Part shown: piece by piece, positions 44,142-52,735 of the stretch | Layout: each line of letters starts with the position of its first letter | Position numbering within the stretch: the stretch's first letter is position 1 | From: Zobellia alginiliquefaciens | Lineage (GTDB): Bacteria > Bacteroidota > Bacteroidia > Flavobacteriales > Flavobacteriaceae | Assembly (NCBI RefSeq): GCF_029323795.1 | Contig: NZ_CP119758.1 | Span: forward strand, 3,720,001 to 3,784,000 | DNA length: 64,000 bases | Direction: 5' to 3' | Notes under the pieces: model-generated | Told to the model about the DNA's origin: nothing | The model's database searches: none | What the model saw: only the letters and a program-made list of their open reading frames with translations | Program-made: the position numbers and the translations under genes

Positions 44142-45158
44142 ATGGTAAAGCTTAGTATAGAAAAGAACTCAAAGAAGCCCAAATACCTTCTGCTGGCAGA
44201 CAGTATTACCTCTCAAATTGAACAAAAGCAACTGGTTCTTAATCAGCGTTTACCTTCAGTAAACAAGCTATCGGCACATTTTAATTTTAGTCGAGAAACC
44301 GTATTTAAAGCGCTCAACCACCTTAGTGAAAAGGGCATCGTTAGGGCCGTGGACAAGATAGGTTACTTTGTTAATGACCTTTCCGTAGAGACGGAATTCA
44401 AGGTGTTTTTTATGTTGGATAAATTTACTCCTTTTAAAGAGGATTTATATAACTCTTTAATTGCTCGGTTAGGTGATAAAGTAAAGGTTCGTCTTTATTT
44501 TCATCATCAAAACGAAGAGATATTTGCCCCATTAATTCTAGACAATCTTAAAAATTATACACATTTCGTTATCACTACATATATAAGGGATTCTAAAACA
44601 GTGAAGAAGGTGCTGAACAAGGTTCCACCGGAAAAACTTATAATTCTAGATAAATATGAGCCTAATATTGATGGGGATTGTGGCATGGTTTTTCAAGATT
44701 TTGAAAATGACATTTTCAATTTGCTGTCAGAGAATCTTGAAAGGGTGAAAAAGTATAACAAATTGATGCTATTGAACCCATTAAATGCACCTCACGGAGA
44801 TTTTGTTCAGAAAGGCTTTGAACGATTTTGTACTGAATTTTCTTTTGAAAGCGATGTTCAAAATGGCTTTTCTACGGATTATTTTGAGAAAGGTTGTCTC
44901 TACATCACTATTGATGCTTATGATAGAGATATGGTAGAGATTATAAAAATGTGTCGCAAAGTGGGTTGGAAATTAGGTAATGAAATAGGCCTTATCAGCT
45001 ATAATGATACGAGTACGAAGGAAATTTTAGATGGAGGAATCTCCGTTATCAGTACCGATTTTAAGAAAATGGGAGAAGAAGCCGCTAAAATGATTTTAGA
45101 AGGACGAAGAGAGCGGAAAGGAAATGAGAGCCAACTGATTCTTAGAAGCTCTTTCTAG
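44142..45158 (+). CDS. GntR-family regulator with LacI-type effector domain
   Basis: 338 residues from the ATG at 44142; a longer frame begins at a TTG 69 bases upstream and is unlikely, because a good promoter box lies inside that extension. The winged helix is at about residues 5-75 (LADSITSQIEQKQLVLNQRLPSVNKL, FSRETVFKALNHLSEKGIV). The remaining ~260 residues resemble a periplasmic-binding-protein/LacI effector domain (FKVFFMLDKFTPFKEDLYNSLI; FVITTYIRDSKTV; EIGLISYNDTSTKEIL; GISVISTDFKKMGEEAAKMIL). It is divergent from susC and is the natural regulator of this locus, presumably responding to a sugar released from the glycan. It converges on the CstA gene with only 9 bases between. Confidence 0.92.
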   Translation: MVKLSIEKNSKKPKYLLLADSITSQIEQKQLVLNQRLPSVNKLSAHFNFSRETVFKALNHLSEKGIVRAVDKIGYFVNDLSVETEFKVFFMLDKFTPFKEDLYNSLIARLGDKVKVRLYFHHQNEEIFAPLILDNLKNYTHFVITTYIRDSKTVKKVLNKVPPEKLIILDKYEPNIDGDCGMVFQDFENDIFNLLSENLERVKKYNKLMLLNPLNAPHGDFVQKGFERFCTEFSFESDVQNGFSTDYFEKGCLYITIDAYDRDMVEIIKMCRKVGWKLGNEIGLISYNDTSTKEILDGGISVISTDFKKMGEEAAKMILEGRRERKGNESQLILRSSF

Positions 45159-45167
45159 AAATAGAAT

Positions 45168-46610
45168 TTACCCTAAACTCACATAAACTTTTTTTCGCTG
45201 AACGGCATAATACCAGAACAGTAATGAAAATCCAATGGTAAGGACTGTACCGCCTATGTAGGCAATGTTGTTCTCTAGTTCAAAGCCTTCTGGAGCAATA
45301 AGTATATATGTGGTACATACCATGGTCATAAATATGGCCGGAATTAGGGTTATCCAATACAATTTGTTTTCATAAATAAGATATGCGGTAATCGTCCATA
45401 AGACCACGGTGGACAAGGTCTGGTTGCTCCAAGCAAAGTACCTCCAAATAATTCCAAAATCAATTTGAGTGAGAACAAAGGCGATGATAAATAGGGGAAT
45501 ACTGATGTAAAGCCTATTTTTAATCTGTTTCTGGTCGGTTTTAATAATATCTGATAAAATTAATCGTGCCGAGCGAAATGCGGTATCACCTGATGTAATT
45601 GGGGCTGCAACAATTCCCAATAGTGCTAAAACACCTCCTATTTTACCTAGCATGTTTAAAGAGATTTCATTAGCCGCCCAAGCTGCGTTATTTCCATTGG
45701 CCAACATAGCGTCGTTTAGACCGCCTACATTGCCAAAGAACGTCATTGCAGCGGCAGCCCAGATCAGTGCTACGATACCTTCGGTAATCATGGTGCCGAA
45801 GAAAATTTTTCTCCCTAACCGTTCATTTTTCATACATCTGGCCATAAGTGGGGATTGTGTAGCATGAAAACCAGAAATAGCTCCACAGGCAATGGTAACA
45901 AAAAGAATGGGGAAGAGCGGCGTTGCTTCCGGGTCAGACGTCATGTTCACTAAATTTGCCGGTACCAATTCCGGAATATGATAGTCTCCAAAAAAGAGGG
46001 CGATGACCAATCCAAAGGCCATTAAGAGCATGGCAATACCAAAAATAGGATACAATTTTCCTATCATTTTGTCTATTGGGAGTAAGGTGGATAAAATGTA
46101 ATATACTAGAATTATACCTACCCATATCCAAAGATTCCACATGTTTCCGGTCATGCCATCTATAATTTTTGCCGGTCCCATTAGGAAAACGGTCCCCACA
46201 AAAATTAATAATATCACCGTGAAAAAACGCATAATATGTTTCATCTGAGGCCCCAGATAGATGCCCACTATTTCGCTAATACTCAATCCGTCATGTCTAA
46301 CGGAGAGCATACCGGAAAAATAATCGTGAACGGCTCCGGCAAAGATACTTCCCAGGACAATCCACAGAAAAGCGGCAGGTCCGAACATGGCTCCCGCAAT
46401 GGCACCAAAAATGGGTCCTAGTCCCGCAATATTCAAAAATTGAATAAGAAATATACGCCAAGCCGGTAGTGGCATAAAATCAATATCATCCCGTAAACGA
46501 ATTGCAGGGGTTTCCTTTTCCGTGTCGATTCCGAAAATACGTTCTACCAGTTTGCCATAGGTATAATAACCCAGTATAAGTACAAGAACAGAAATAATGA
46601 AGGAAACCAT
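45168..46610 (-). CDS. CstA-family inner-membrane transporter
   Basis: 480 residues with about 12-13 transmembrane helices. The family start is visible: YYTYGKLVERIFGID, then FLIQFLNIAGLGPIFGAIAGAMFGPAAFLWIVLGSIFAGAVHDY, later GFHATQSPLMARCMKNERLGRKIF and APITSGDTAFRSARLILSD. It is shorter than the ~700-residue E. coli CstA because the C-terminal portion is reduced, as in many Bacteroidota copies. Known members import pyruvate and possibly peptides. A CstA inside a glycan locus is unusual; it ends the operon behind the exported FAD oxidoreductase and the SGAT-motif protein, so it may carry an oxidised small acid produced by them. Confidence 0.9.
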   Translation of the reverse strand: MVSFIISVLVLILGYYTYGKLVERIFGIDTEKETPAIRLRDDIDFMPLPAWRIFLIQFLNIAGLGPIFGAIAGAMFGPAAFLWIVLGSIFAGAVHDYFSGMLSVRHDGLSISEIVGIYLGPQMKHIMRFFTVILLIFVGTVFLMGPAKIIDGMTGNMWNLWIWVGIILVYYILSTLLPIDKMIGKLYPIFGIAMLLMAFGLVIALFFGDYHIPELVPANLVNMTSDPEATPLFPILFVTIACGAISGFHATQSPLMARCMKNERLGRKIFFGTMITEGIVALIWAAAAMTFFGNVGGLNDAMLANGNNAAWAANEISLNMLGKIGGVLALLGIVAAPITSGDTAFRSARLILSDIIKTDQKQIKNRLYISIPLFIIAFVLTQIDFGIIWRYFAWSNQTLSTVVLWTITAYLIYENKLYWITLIPAIFMTMVCTTYILIAPEGFELENNIAYIGGTVLTIGFSLLFWYYAVQRKKVYVSLG

Positions 46611-46634
46611 AAAGAGTAGATTTTAAACGGCAGA

Positions 46635-47753
46635 TTAGCTATTATCCTCTAAAAATTGAACTACAAGATAAGAATTCTTCTCTTTGTTAGAACCTGCAAA
46701 ATTGCGTAGATTCTTGAGAATTTCGGAGGAAATTTGCGATTTATTTTCTAAATGTGATAAAAAATCTCGTATCTGATTTTTAGTGAGCACACTTAACTGT
46801 CCGGAAATGGAGGTCACCGTAGCTTCCGATGCAGTATCTATGTGTTGCAATAACAAGCTTCGAGTGTTGATGTCAATATAAGGTAAAGCATCCCAAAAGG
46901 GTTGCATCTTATTCGGTTCTTTTGAAAAGGATTCCGCTAAATTTTTAATGATGAACGAACGTACTAGTGGAATACCCGACTTAAAAAGCTTTGATATTCT
47001 TGAAAAATTGGTGTCATATTGATTTTTGGTCAGATTTTCAAGGGCATACATTTGATAGTTAATGTTCTCATTGTTCAACATGCGAACCAACATTCCTTCA
47101 GTTTGTTGTGCAACGGTAAATGCTTTTATTTGGTCTTTAATATCACCATGCACCAGGTGCCAGGCTACATAACAGGAGTAAAGGGCACCGGAGACAACAG
47201 ATTCTTTTACCTCTTTTATAGTGGCACCGGACAAAGCATCTACGCCTTCTATTGTTGAAGGCTTCGGTTTTGTGACCAGCTCATCTATAGCCCTTCTTTT
47301 TAAAATGGAATTGTGGTCTTTCAGCAGTTCATGAAGCTTCCAGTAGTCGGAGAACAAAAATTCGTCATGGTCATGTTTGGTCAACGGTTCTTCGCTAGAT
47401 CGGTCAAAACCGGCGTAATCGCCCAAAAGCGTCCAATACAAAGTAATATGCATCAGTCTACAATCGCCATCGGCACAAACTGGGGTAATAATATTTGAGG
47501 AATACAGCACCGGTGCATCCGAATTATCTTGAAAAATATTTACTTTTTGAGCACCTACGGAATCCACAACAATTTCCATTGGGGTTTCTGATCTATTTAG
47601 AATAGTGCCTTGTTTCCAACTCAACACAAAAAACTCCGGACTCTTATCCAAAACCGTTTTTTCCGAACTATTAGGAAAAGAAACAGCCGACCCAAACTGA
47701 GCTTCACAAAGATGGGTTAGAAGTAAAAGGATGCCTAATGCAAGTCTTCTCAT
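46635..47753 (-). CDS. Exported protein with FMN-attachment-like SGAT motif and HEAT-like C-terminus
   Basis: 372 residues with a signal peptide (LALGILLLLTHLCEAQ). The segment GVDALSGATI (171-179) matches the D..SGAT motif of FMN-binding domains, in which the threonine (here T178) carries phosphoester-linked FMN added by ApbE. Upstream are a cysteine pair (C93, C98 in PVCADGDC) and HDHDEFLFSDYWKL. Downstream is a GALYSCYVAWHLVHG helix and a ~170-residue helical region like HEAT repeats. The first half is not a textbook FMN-binding domain, so flavinylation is a prediction. Its start overlaps the stop of the exported FAD oxidoreductase (ATGA), so the two should be made in step and may exchange electrons. 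Confidence 0.6.
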   Translation of the reverse strand: MRRLALGILLLLTHLCEAQFGSAVSFPNSSEKTVLDKSPEFFVLSWKQGTILNRSETPMEIVVDSVGAQKVNIFQDNSDAPVLYSSNIITPVCADGDCRLMHITLYWTLLGDYAGFDRSSEEPLTKHDHDEFLFSDYWKLHELLKDHNSILKRRAIDELVTKPKPSTIEGVDALSGATIKEVKESVVSGALYSCYVAWHLVHGDIKDQIKAFTVAQQTEGMLVRMLNNENINYQMYALENLTKNQYDTNFSRISKLFKSGIPLVRSFIIKNLAESFSKEPNKMQPFWDALPYIDINTRSLLLQHIDTASEATVTSISGQLSVLTKNQIRDFLSHLENKSQISSEILKNLRNFAGSNKEKNSYLVVQFLEDNS

Positions 47754-49543
47754 TTTTTAGACGTAGGAATCTTTTCGTATTTCTGTTCTTCTATTAAATC
47801 TAGATATTCCTGTAAATAACCTGTGTAAATTTCACGTGGCATAACCTCGTATTTTTTACAAAGGGAAGCCGCATAACCAACGGCAGCACCCATTTGCCCG
47901 GTAGTAAGCATAACACGTGGCCCACCGAGCCCTGCGTGGGAGCAGCTGAAATTACGACCGGCCATAAAAAGGTTGCTAATGTTTTTAGAATACAGGCTTC
48001 TGTACGGAATGTAATATTGCGGCCCTCTATAAAATAAGGCTTCCGAAATGAAATCTGGATTTTTCTCGTCCTCTAATACCGTTTGGTAATGAACGTCTAC
48101 CGCTCTTTTCTCGATAACGACGCCATCGGGAAATTCACGTCCTTCTTTAGCATCGTTAAAGGTAAAAATATGGTCGCCCACTAGTCTTCTCGATTCCCGT
48201 TTTCCAACCAAGTATGAAACCCACTCCAATTTTCGGTTCTTGTTTACCTCGTCTTTTTTGGCATTGGAAAATGAACCATAAATAGCACGTAGCATGTGGT
48301 CGCGTATTTCTTCGGCATCGTCAATTTGGCTCAGGTCGTTTCTACTGAACTCCCATTGCCATTCGCCATTGACTTCTGCATAATCCTTTGATACCGGCAT
48401 GGCCCAAGGTACTTCTGGAAAACTCTGCGGACTATCCGTGTCTTTAGATCCCCAAAGAACGGAAGAACCCATAACAGCATTATCCGCTTCTTTTGGACTC
48501 CATAATTCACCGTGCTCTTCCCAATATTCTCCGTAGGTATCTACGCTTTCACGACCGTACGAGAATTCGGCGCCAGCCCAAAAACCTATCCAGCCATCAC
48601 CTGTAGAGTCTACAAAATAGGGTGCTGTAAACCGTTTTCTTTCCCCTGTAAACGTTTGTCTGGCATCTACATATTTTACACTGTTTTCTTCCGAAATAGC
48701 ATCATAAGCACGCCAGTTTAGGAATAAATCTATATTATCATAGCTCTTAACATTTTCGTCTCTTTTTTGCTGGTCCAGTTTAGATTCTGCCGAACCGTTA
48801 GGGTAGTGCTTGGTGTCTATTTTTTTAAGGATACGCTCAAAATTGCCATAAATACCTTCGGTATGAACACGTATCTCTTCACTGGCGTTACCCCCTAAAA
48901 CTGGGCGATCATGAATCAATGCCACCTTTAAACCTTGTTCTGCACCGGCTATTGCTGCAGCGCAGCCTGCCAATCCTCCGCCTACAACCACTAAATCATA
49001 GGTTTTTAATTCCTCTGGTGCATTTGGTTCCGCAGCTAGTTCTTGACGCCAAGCCGCTAACTTTTTAGGAGATGATGGAGGTGTTGTTTTTTTGGTAGAA
49101 AAATAGATGGCATCACAGCGGCCGTTAAAACCAGTAAGGTCAACTAACTCTATATGTGTTTCATTTTTCTTATTGATTTTTGTTTCGCCTGCATATTGCC
49201 AGCCCCAACCGGAACGTGTGCCCAATACCGTATCTAGTACGGCCTCGTTCACTTTTAACTGAAATTTTCCAGGAGCTTCCCATTCCCCTGGAACCCAGTT
49301 CATAGTGCGCACCCAAATATGGTACGAACCGGATTTATTGAAATTAACTTTTGTGGAAGCATTTTTTACGGGTTTTCCCATACCATGTGCATTCAGATAA
49401 GGAGAACCCATTTGCTCAACGAATTGTGGGTCTACCAGCCAACCACCCGGATTATCAAAGCTTTCGGCTTCAACGAGTACGTCTTGAGCGAACAAAGAAA
49501 TTGAACTAAAGAGGAGCAGGGTAACAATCAGTAACTTTTTCAT
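47750..49543 (-). CDS. Exported FAD-dependent oxidoreductase with N-terminal carbohydrate-binding module
   Basis: 597 residues from the ATG at 49543 (an ATG 9 bases upstream is the alternative). Signal peptide KKLLIVTLLLFSSISLFAQ. Residues about 22-150 form a beta-sandwich module (VLVEAESFDNPGGWLVDPQF, GSYHIWVRTMNWVPGEWEAPGKFQLKVN, THIELVDLTGFNGRCDAIYF). The FAD_oxidored domain follows: LVVVGGGLAGCAAAI, PVLGGNASEEIRVH, and LFMAGRNFSCSHAGLGGPRVMLTTGQMGAAVG. An exported flavoenzyme needs a periplasmic electron partner, and the overlapping downstream gene encodes a probable FMN-carrying protein. It is first in an operon whose promoter shares a tandem repeat with susC. The substrate is probably a sugar. 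Confidence 0.85.
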   Translation of the reverse strand: MKKLLIVTLLLFSSISLFAQDVLVEAESFDNPGGWLVDPQFVEQMGSPYLNAHGMGKPVKNASTKVNFNKSGSYHIWVRTMNWVPGEWEAPGKFQLKVNEAVLDTVLGTRSGWGWQYAGETKINKKNETHIELVDLTGFNGRCDAIYFSTKKTTPPSSPKKLAAWRQELAAEPNAPEELKTYDLVVVGGGLAGCAAAIAGAEQGLKVALIHDRPVLGGNASEEIRVHTEGIYGNFERILKKIDTKHYPNGSAESKLDQQKRDENVKSYDNIDLFLNWRAYDAISEENSVKYVDARQTFTGERKRFTAPYFVDSTGDGWIGFWAGAEFSYGRESVDTYGEYWEEHGELWSPKEADNAVMGSSVLWGSKDTDSPQSFPEVPWAMPVSKDYAEVNGEWQWEFSRNDLSQIDDAEEIRDHMLRAIYGSFSNAKKDEVNKNRKLEWVSYLVGKRESRRLVGDHIFTFNDAKEGREFPDGVVIEKRAVDVHYQTVLEDEKNPDFISEALFYRGPQYYIPYRSLYSKNISNLFMAGRNFSCSHAGLGGPRVMLTTGQMGAAVGYAASLCKKYEVMPREIYTGYLQEYLDLIEEQKYEKIPTSKK

Positions 49544-49576
49544 AAGTGGCATGGAATAGAAATAGTGAAAATAAAA

Positions 49577-49596
49577 CTAGTATGGTCTAGTATGGT
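49577..49596 (-). promoter_or_regulatory. Tandem 10-bp repeat operator candidate at the FAD oxidoreductase operon
   Basis: CTAGTATGGT is repeated twice without a gap, perfectly. It lies 5 bases downstream of TATATTTA (49602-49609), a one-mismatch -7 box on the minus strand, and 33 bases upstream of the start codon used here. No good TTTG was found at the -33 distance. The layout matches the susC promoter repeat. Confidence 0.65.
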
Positions 49597-49741
49597 TTTG
49601 GTAAATATATAAAATTATTTTTAATCTAATAATCTAGCGTCAAATAAGTGATGTTAATATTAATTGTAGGGTAAATATGAAGATTTGATATAAAGGTGAT
49701 TTTTAAGTTATATAGTAAAGCCCAAATAAATAGACATAAAA

Positions 49742-49770
49742 AAATCCCCGAAGCCATGCTCCGGGGATTT
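49742..49770 (-). terminator. Rho-independent terminator after the atypical GH2 gene
   Basis: AAATCCCCG (49742-49750) pairs with CGGGGATTT (49762-49770), and the loop has a further AGC/GCT pairing. On the minus strand the stem is followed by seven T residues, the classic form. It closes the block that runs leftward from beyond 64 kb. Confidence 0.9.
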
Positions 49771-49791
49771 CTTAATGGATGAAAAGATTAT

Positions 49792-52716
49792 CTAATGCCA
49801 CTCACTTAGCACAAAACTGTTAAGCCAAACTGCTTTTTGGTCTGTTCCTTTAAAAATGAATTGAATGTTACTTTTTCCATCGGATTCAAAATATATCTCG
49901 GTGGGTTGAAACGGCGAAGTTTGCATGGTCTCGCCCTCGGTAACGGTAACGTTCGATAGGGTAGAGGTTCCATTGGCATCTGAAATGGTCACATCCAGCT
50001 CTTTGGTATACGGAATTTTGTAAATTCTATATGTAGCCATTTTTTCTTGATTGGGGTCCATACTATCTGTATTGGTTCTTGGTGCATGATGAACCGTATT
50101 CAGTTTATATTTTCCTTTTTTCAAACCAGAAAATTTTAAGGTCAGCCCCTCTTTTGAAACTCCTAAAACCCCTTCGCCATGGGCAAATCCATATTTACCT
50201 ATGACGTTGATTTCGCCCAACCAGCGTGTAGAGCTGGCATCGCCATTACTTTGAACAGTAGCTGAAAAACCACCAAGTTCTTCAAATTGTTTGGTAGAGG
50301 CAGCATTATCTTTTCCATTCCACGGAATCCAATCAAACTGCACCAATTGTTCATCTCCACCTAAATCTACCCGAATGCTCTCAAAATCATAAATAGGTTC
50401 GGCAGTAGAAGTAATCATGTCAAAATTCGCTTTTTCGGTAGTAACTGTTTCTGTTGCTGATTTAAGTCCCTTTGCCTTTGCTGTGATGGTTATCTGCCCA
50501 GGAGAGTTTCCTGCACGAATCAAAACAGGAGCTACTCCATATTCCGTTTGCATAGGGTTAGAGCCAATACCTTCCTTGTCTCCAATTATTTCGGCATCAC
50601 CCTTTACTGAGAATTCTACAGCTACATCTGCATCACCAAGCAAGATGCCATTTTTGTCCACTATTTTGGCATATGCCACCAGAATATCGGAACCATCGGC
50701 AACGAACTTACGTCCTTTCATATCTGGCTCTAGGATGATTCTATAGGCTTCTTCCGGAGTTTTTGTAGTTTCGGAAACCACAATTTTACCATCTAACAAT
50801 CCATTGGCGGTCAGTGTTCCTTTTTCATATTTTGAAATGGAAAATACAAATGGTGCGTGTTTTAAATATTTGTACTTATCCGCTCGCGAAGGATGTTCCT
50901 CGGCAATTGTTTTACCGTTTACTTTAAGCTGTACTTTTTCCGAATTACTAAAAATCACCACTTCTTTTGTGTCTTCATTCCAATCGGACGCAATATGTAA
51001 ATAGGGGTAATCCGTTAGTTCAGCTGGGTACCAAGCCAAGTTTTCCTCAGGTCTAGGATAGCGAAAGGCCGTCATGAAACCACCTCTACTTCTATTTTTA
51101 GGTGTTTTAGTAGGGTGAAAAGTATAGTAGGCATGGGCTGTCCACGAAATAAGTCCCAGTTTCATTGGGTCGTTCATGTATTCATTAACCGCCTCCGGAC
51201 CGCGACGGCCTTCCATGGCAACCATAGGCTCATCTCCGCTCCAATAATAAGGGCCGTACACCATTTGACCATAAATATCGGTCAAGCCGGAAGTCTGCCA
51301 GCCTGTCCACCTACTACTTTGTGATGCGGTATACCTAACCGGATCTTCCTGTTTGATAACATTATGAGCCCTTGGAACATAACCTCTATGGTTTATACCA
51401 GCCCCCCAAATAAAAACGGACGTATGGTTTCTGTGGTTGCGCACCATTGCTCTGGCGGACTTTTCAAAATTATCGAACCAAGCTTCGTTACCTATTGACA
51501 TCCACGTAGGGGCTTCTTCATACACCAGCATACCGAGTTCGTCACAGGCTTCCAACAACGAATTGTCATGCGGATAATGTGCCGTACGAATGACGTTCAT
51601 TCCCAATTTTTTTAATTGAAGAATATCTTTGTAATGCAGTGAATTGGGCATGGCATCCCCAATAAAACCATAGTGCTGGTGTAAATTGGTTCCAATGAGT
51701 TTTAGAGGTTTTCCGTTGAGAACAATACCGTCATGATTGTTCATTTCAATCTTACGGAATCCGGTTTTTACCTCTATCTGATCTACTACTTTATCGGCTT
51801 CTAAAACCAAAGTATTTACACGGTATAGGTTAGGTTCATCTATAGACCAAAGCTTCAAGTTGTCTTCAATACTTCCTATTACATTAAATTGAACATCTGC
51901 ACCGGAAGCAATGGTTTTTGTCTGCTCCAATTTTAAAACCACCAAACCTTTATCATCAACAACCCTATTTATAACCGTAGTTATTTTAGGTTGATTATTT
52001 TCGTTCCGAACCGTAGTTTTAATATTAATCGTTGCATTCATATTCACCGGATCTACGGTGGGGGTGGTAATGTATTGGCCTGCGTTTTCGGCTTCCCAAT
52101 TAAAGGTGATATGTAACGGATTGGTTTCGACCAAATACACATCGCGATACAGACCGGCAAATTTAATATAGTCCATAGGGCCTGGGTCCGGCGGCACGTC
52201 TTCGCGCTTGCGGTTATCGGCTAAAACGGTAACTAAATTTTTTGCATCTCGATTTACAAAATCGGTAATATCAAAATGGAAAGGGGTGTACCCACCAACG
52301 GCATGCTGACCTATGTGTTTGCCATTTACCCATACATCCGTTACTTGGTGAACGCCTTCAAATTCAAGAAAAACTTTGCTTTGGGAGTTGTCCGAAACCT
52401 CAATTTCTTTTCGGTACCATCCTACTTTTCGCATAAAAGTATCTTGGTATTTATCATCTTGAACGCCGTTCAAGTCCATTGTGGTGAGCTCCAGCCCGTG
52501 AGGAACGTTTACGGTTTCCCAGCTGGAATCATCAACATCCGTCTTAAAAAAATCGGCATCAGGATGACCCAAATGAAATTTCCACCCTTGATTAATATTG
52601 AGTTTGGTACGATCTGTTTTTTCAAAACCTTCGGGTAAGGTCGTTTGTTGTGCATGAGCTGTAAGATGAAATAGCAGCGTTATGAGTATAGATTTTACTA
52701 TGAGTTTATTATGCAT
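49792..52716 (-). CDS. GH2-family protein lacking the usual acid/base glutamate
   Basis: 974 residues with a signal peptide (KSILITLLFHLTAHAQ). The GH2 sugar-binding domain (INQGWKFHLGHPDADFF; WETVNVPHGLELTT; VWVNGKHIGQHAVGGYTPFHFDI), Ig-like domain and TIM barrel (VLNGKPLKLIGTNLHQHYG) are all recognisable, followed by about 350 residues of beta-rich C-terminal domains, one resembling DUF4982. Where GH2 enzymes have WGxGNE, this one has WGAGINH (N442, H443), so the acid/base Glu is replaced by His. E502 (MVAMEGRRG) fits the nucleophile. It may use another proton donor or a substrate with a good leaving group. It is the last gene before a canonical terminator. Confidence 0.87.
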   Translation of the reverse strand: MHNKLIVKSILITLLFHLTAHAQQTTLPEGFEKTDRTKLNINQGWKFHLGHPDADFFKTDVDDSSWETVNVPHGLELTTMDLNGVQDDKYQDTFMRKVGWYRKEIEVSDNSQSKVFLEFEGVHQVTDVWVNGKHIGQHAVGGYTPFHFDITDFVNRDAKNLVTVLADNRKREDVPPDPGPMDYIKFAGLYRDVYLVETNPLHITFNWEAENAGQYITTPTVDPVNMNATINIKTTVRNENNQPKITTVINRVVDDKGLVVLKLEQTKTIASGADVQFNVIGSIEDNLKLWSIDEPNLYRVNTLVLEADKVVDQIEVKTGFRKIEMNNHDGIVLNGKPLKLIGTNLHQHYGFIGDAMPNSLHYKDILQLKKLGMNVIRTAHYPHDNSLLEACDELGMLVYEEAPTWMSIGNEAWFDNFEKSARAMVRNHRNHTSVFIWGAGINHRGYVPRAHNVIKQEDPVRYTASQSSRWTGWQTSGLTDIYGQMVYGPYYWSGDEPMVAMEGRRGPEAVNEYMNDPMKLGLISWTAHAYYTFHPTKTPKNRSRGGFMTAFRYPRPEENLAWYPAELTDYPYLHIASDWNEDTKEVVIFSNSEKVQLKVNGKTIAEEHPSRADKYKYLKHAPFVFSISKYEKGTLTANGLLDGKIVVSETTKTPEEAYRIILEPDMKGRKFVADGSDILVAYAKIVDKNGILLGDADVAVEFSVKGDAEIIGDKEGIGSNPMQTEYGVAPVLIRAGNSPGQITITAKAKGLKSATETVTTEKANFDMITSTAEPIYDFESIRVDLGGDEQLVQFDWIPWNGKDNAASTKQFEELGGFSATVQSNGDASSTRWLGEINVIGKYGFAHGEGVLGVSKEGLTLKFSGLKKGKYKLNTVHHAPRTNTDSMDPNQEKMATYRIYKIPYTKELDVTISDANGTSTLSNVTVTEGETMQTSPFQPTEIYFESDGKSNIQFIFKGTDQKAVWLNSFVLSEWH

Positions 52717-52735
52717 TGGCTGTAATTTGATTGTT

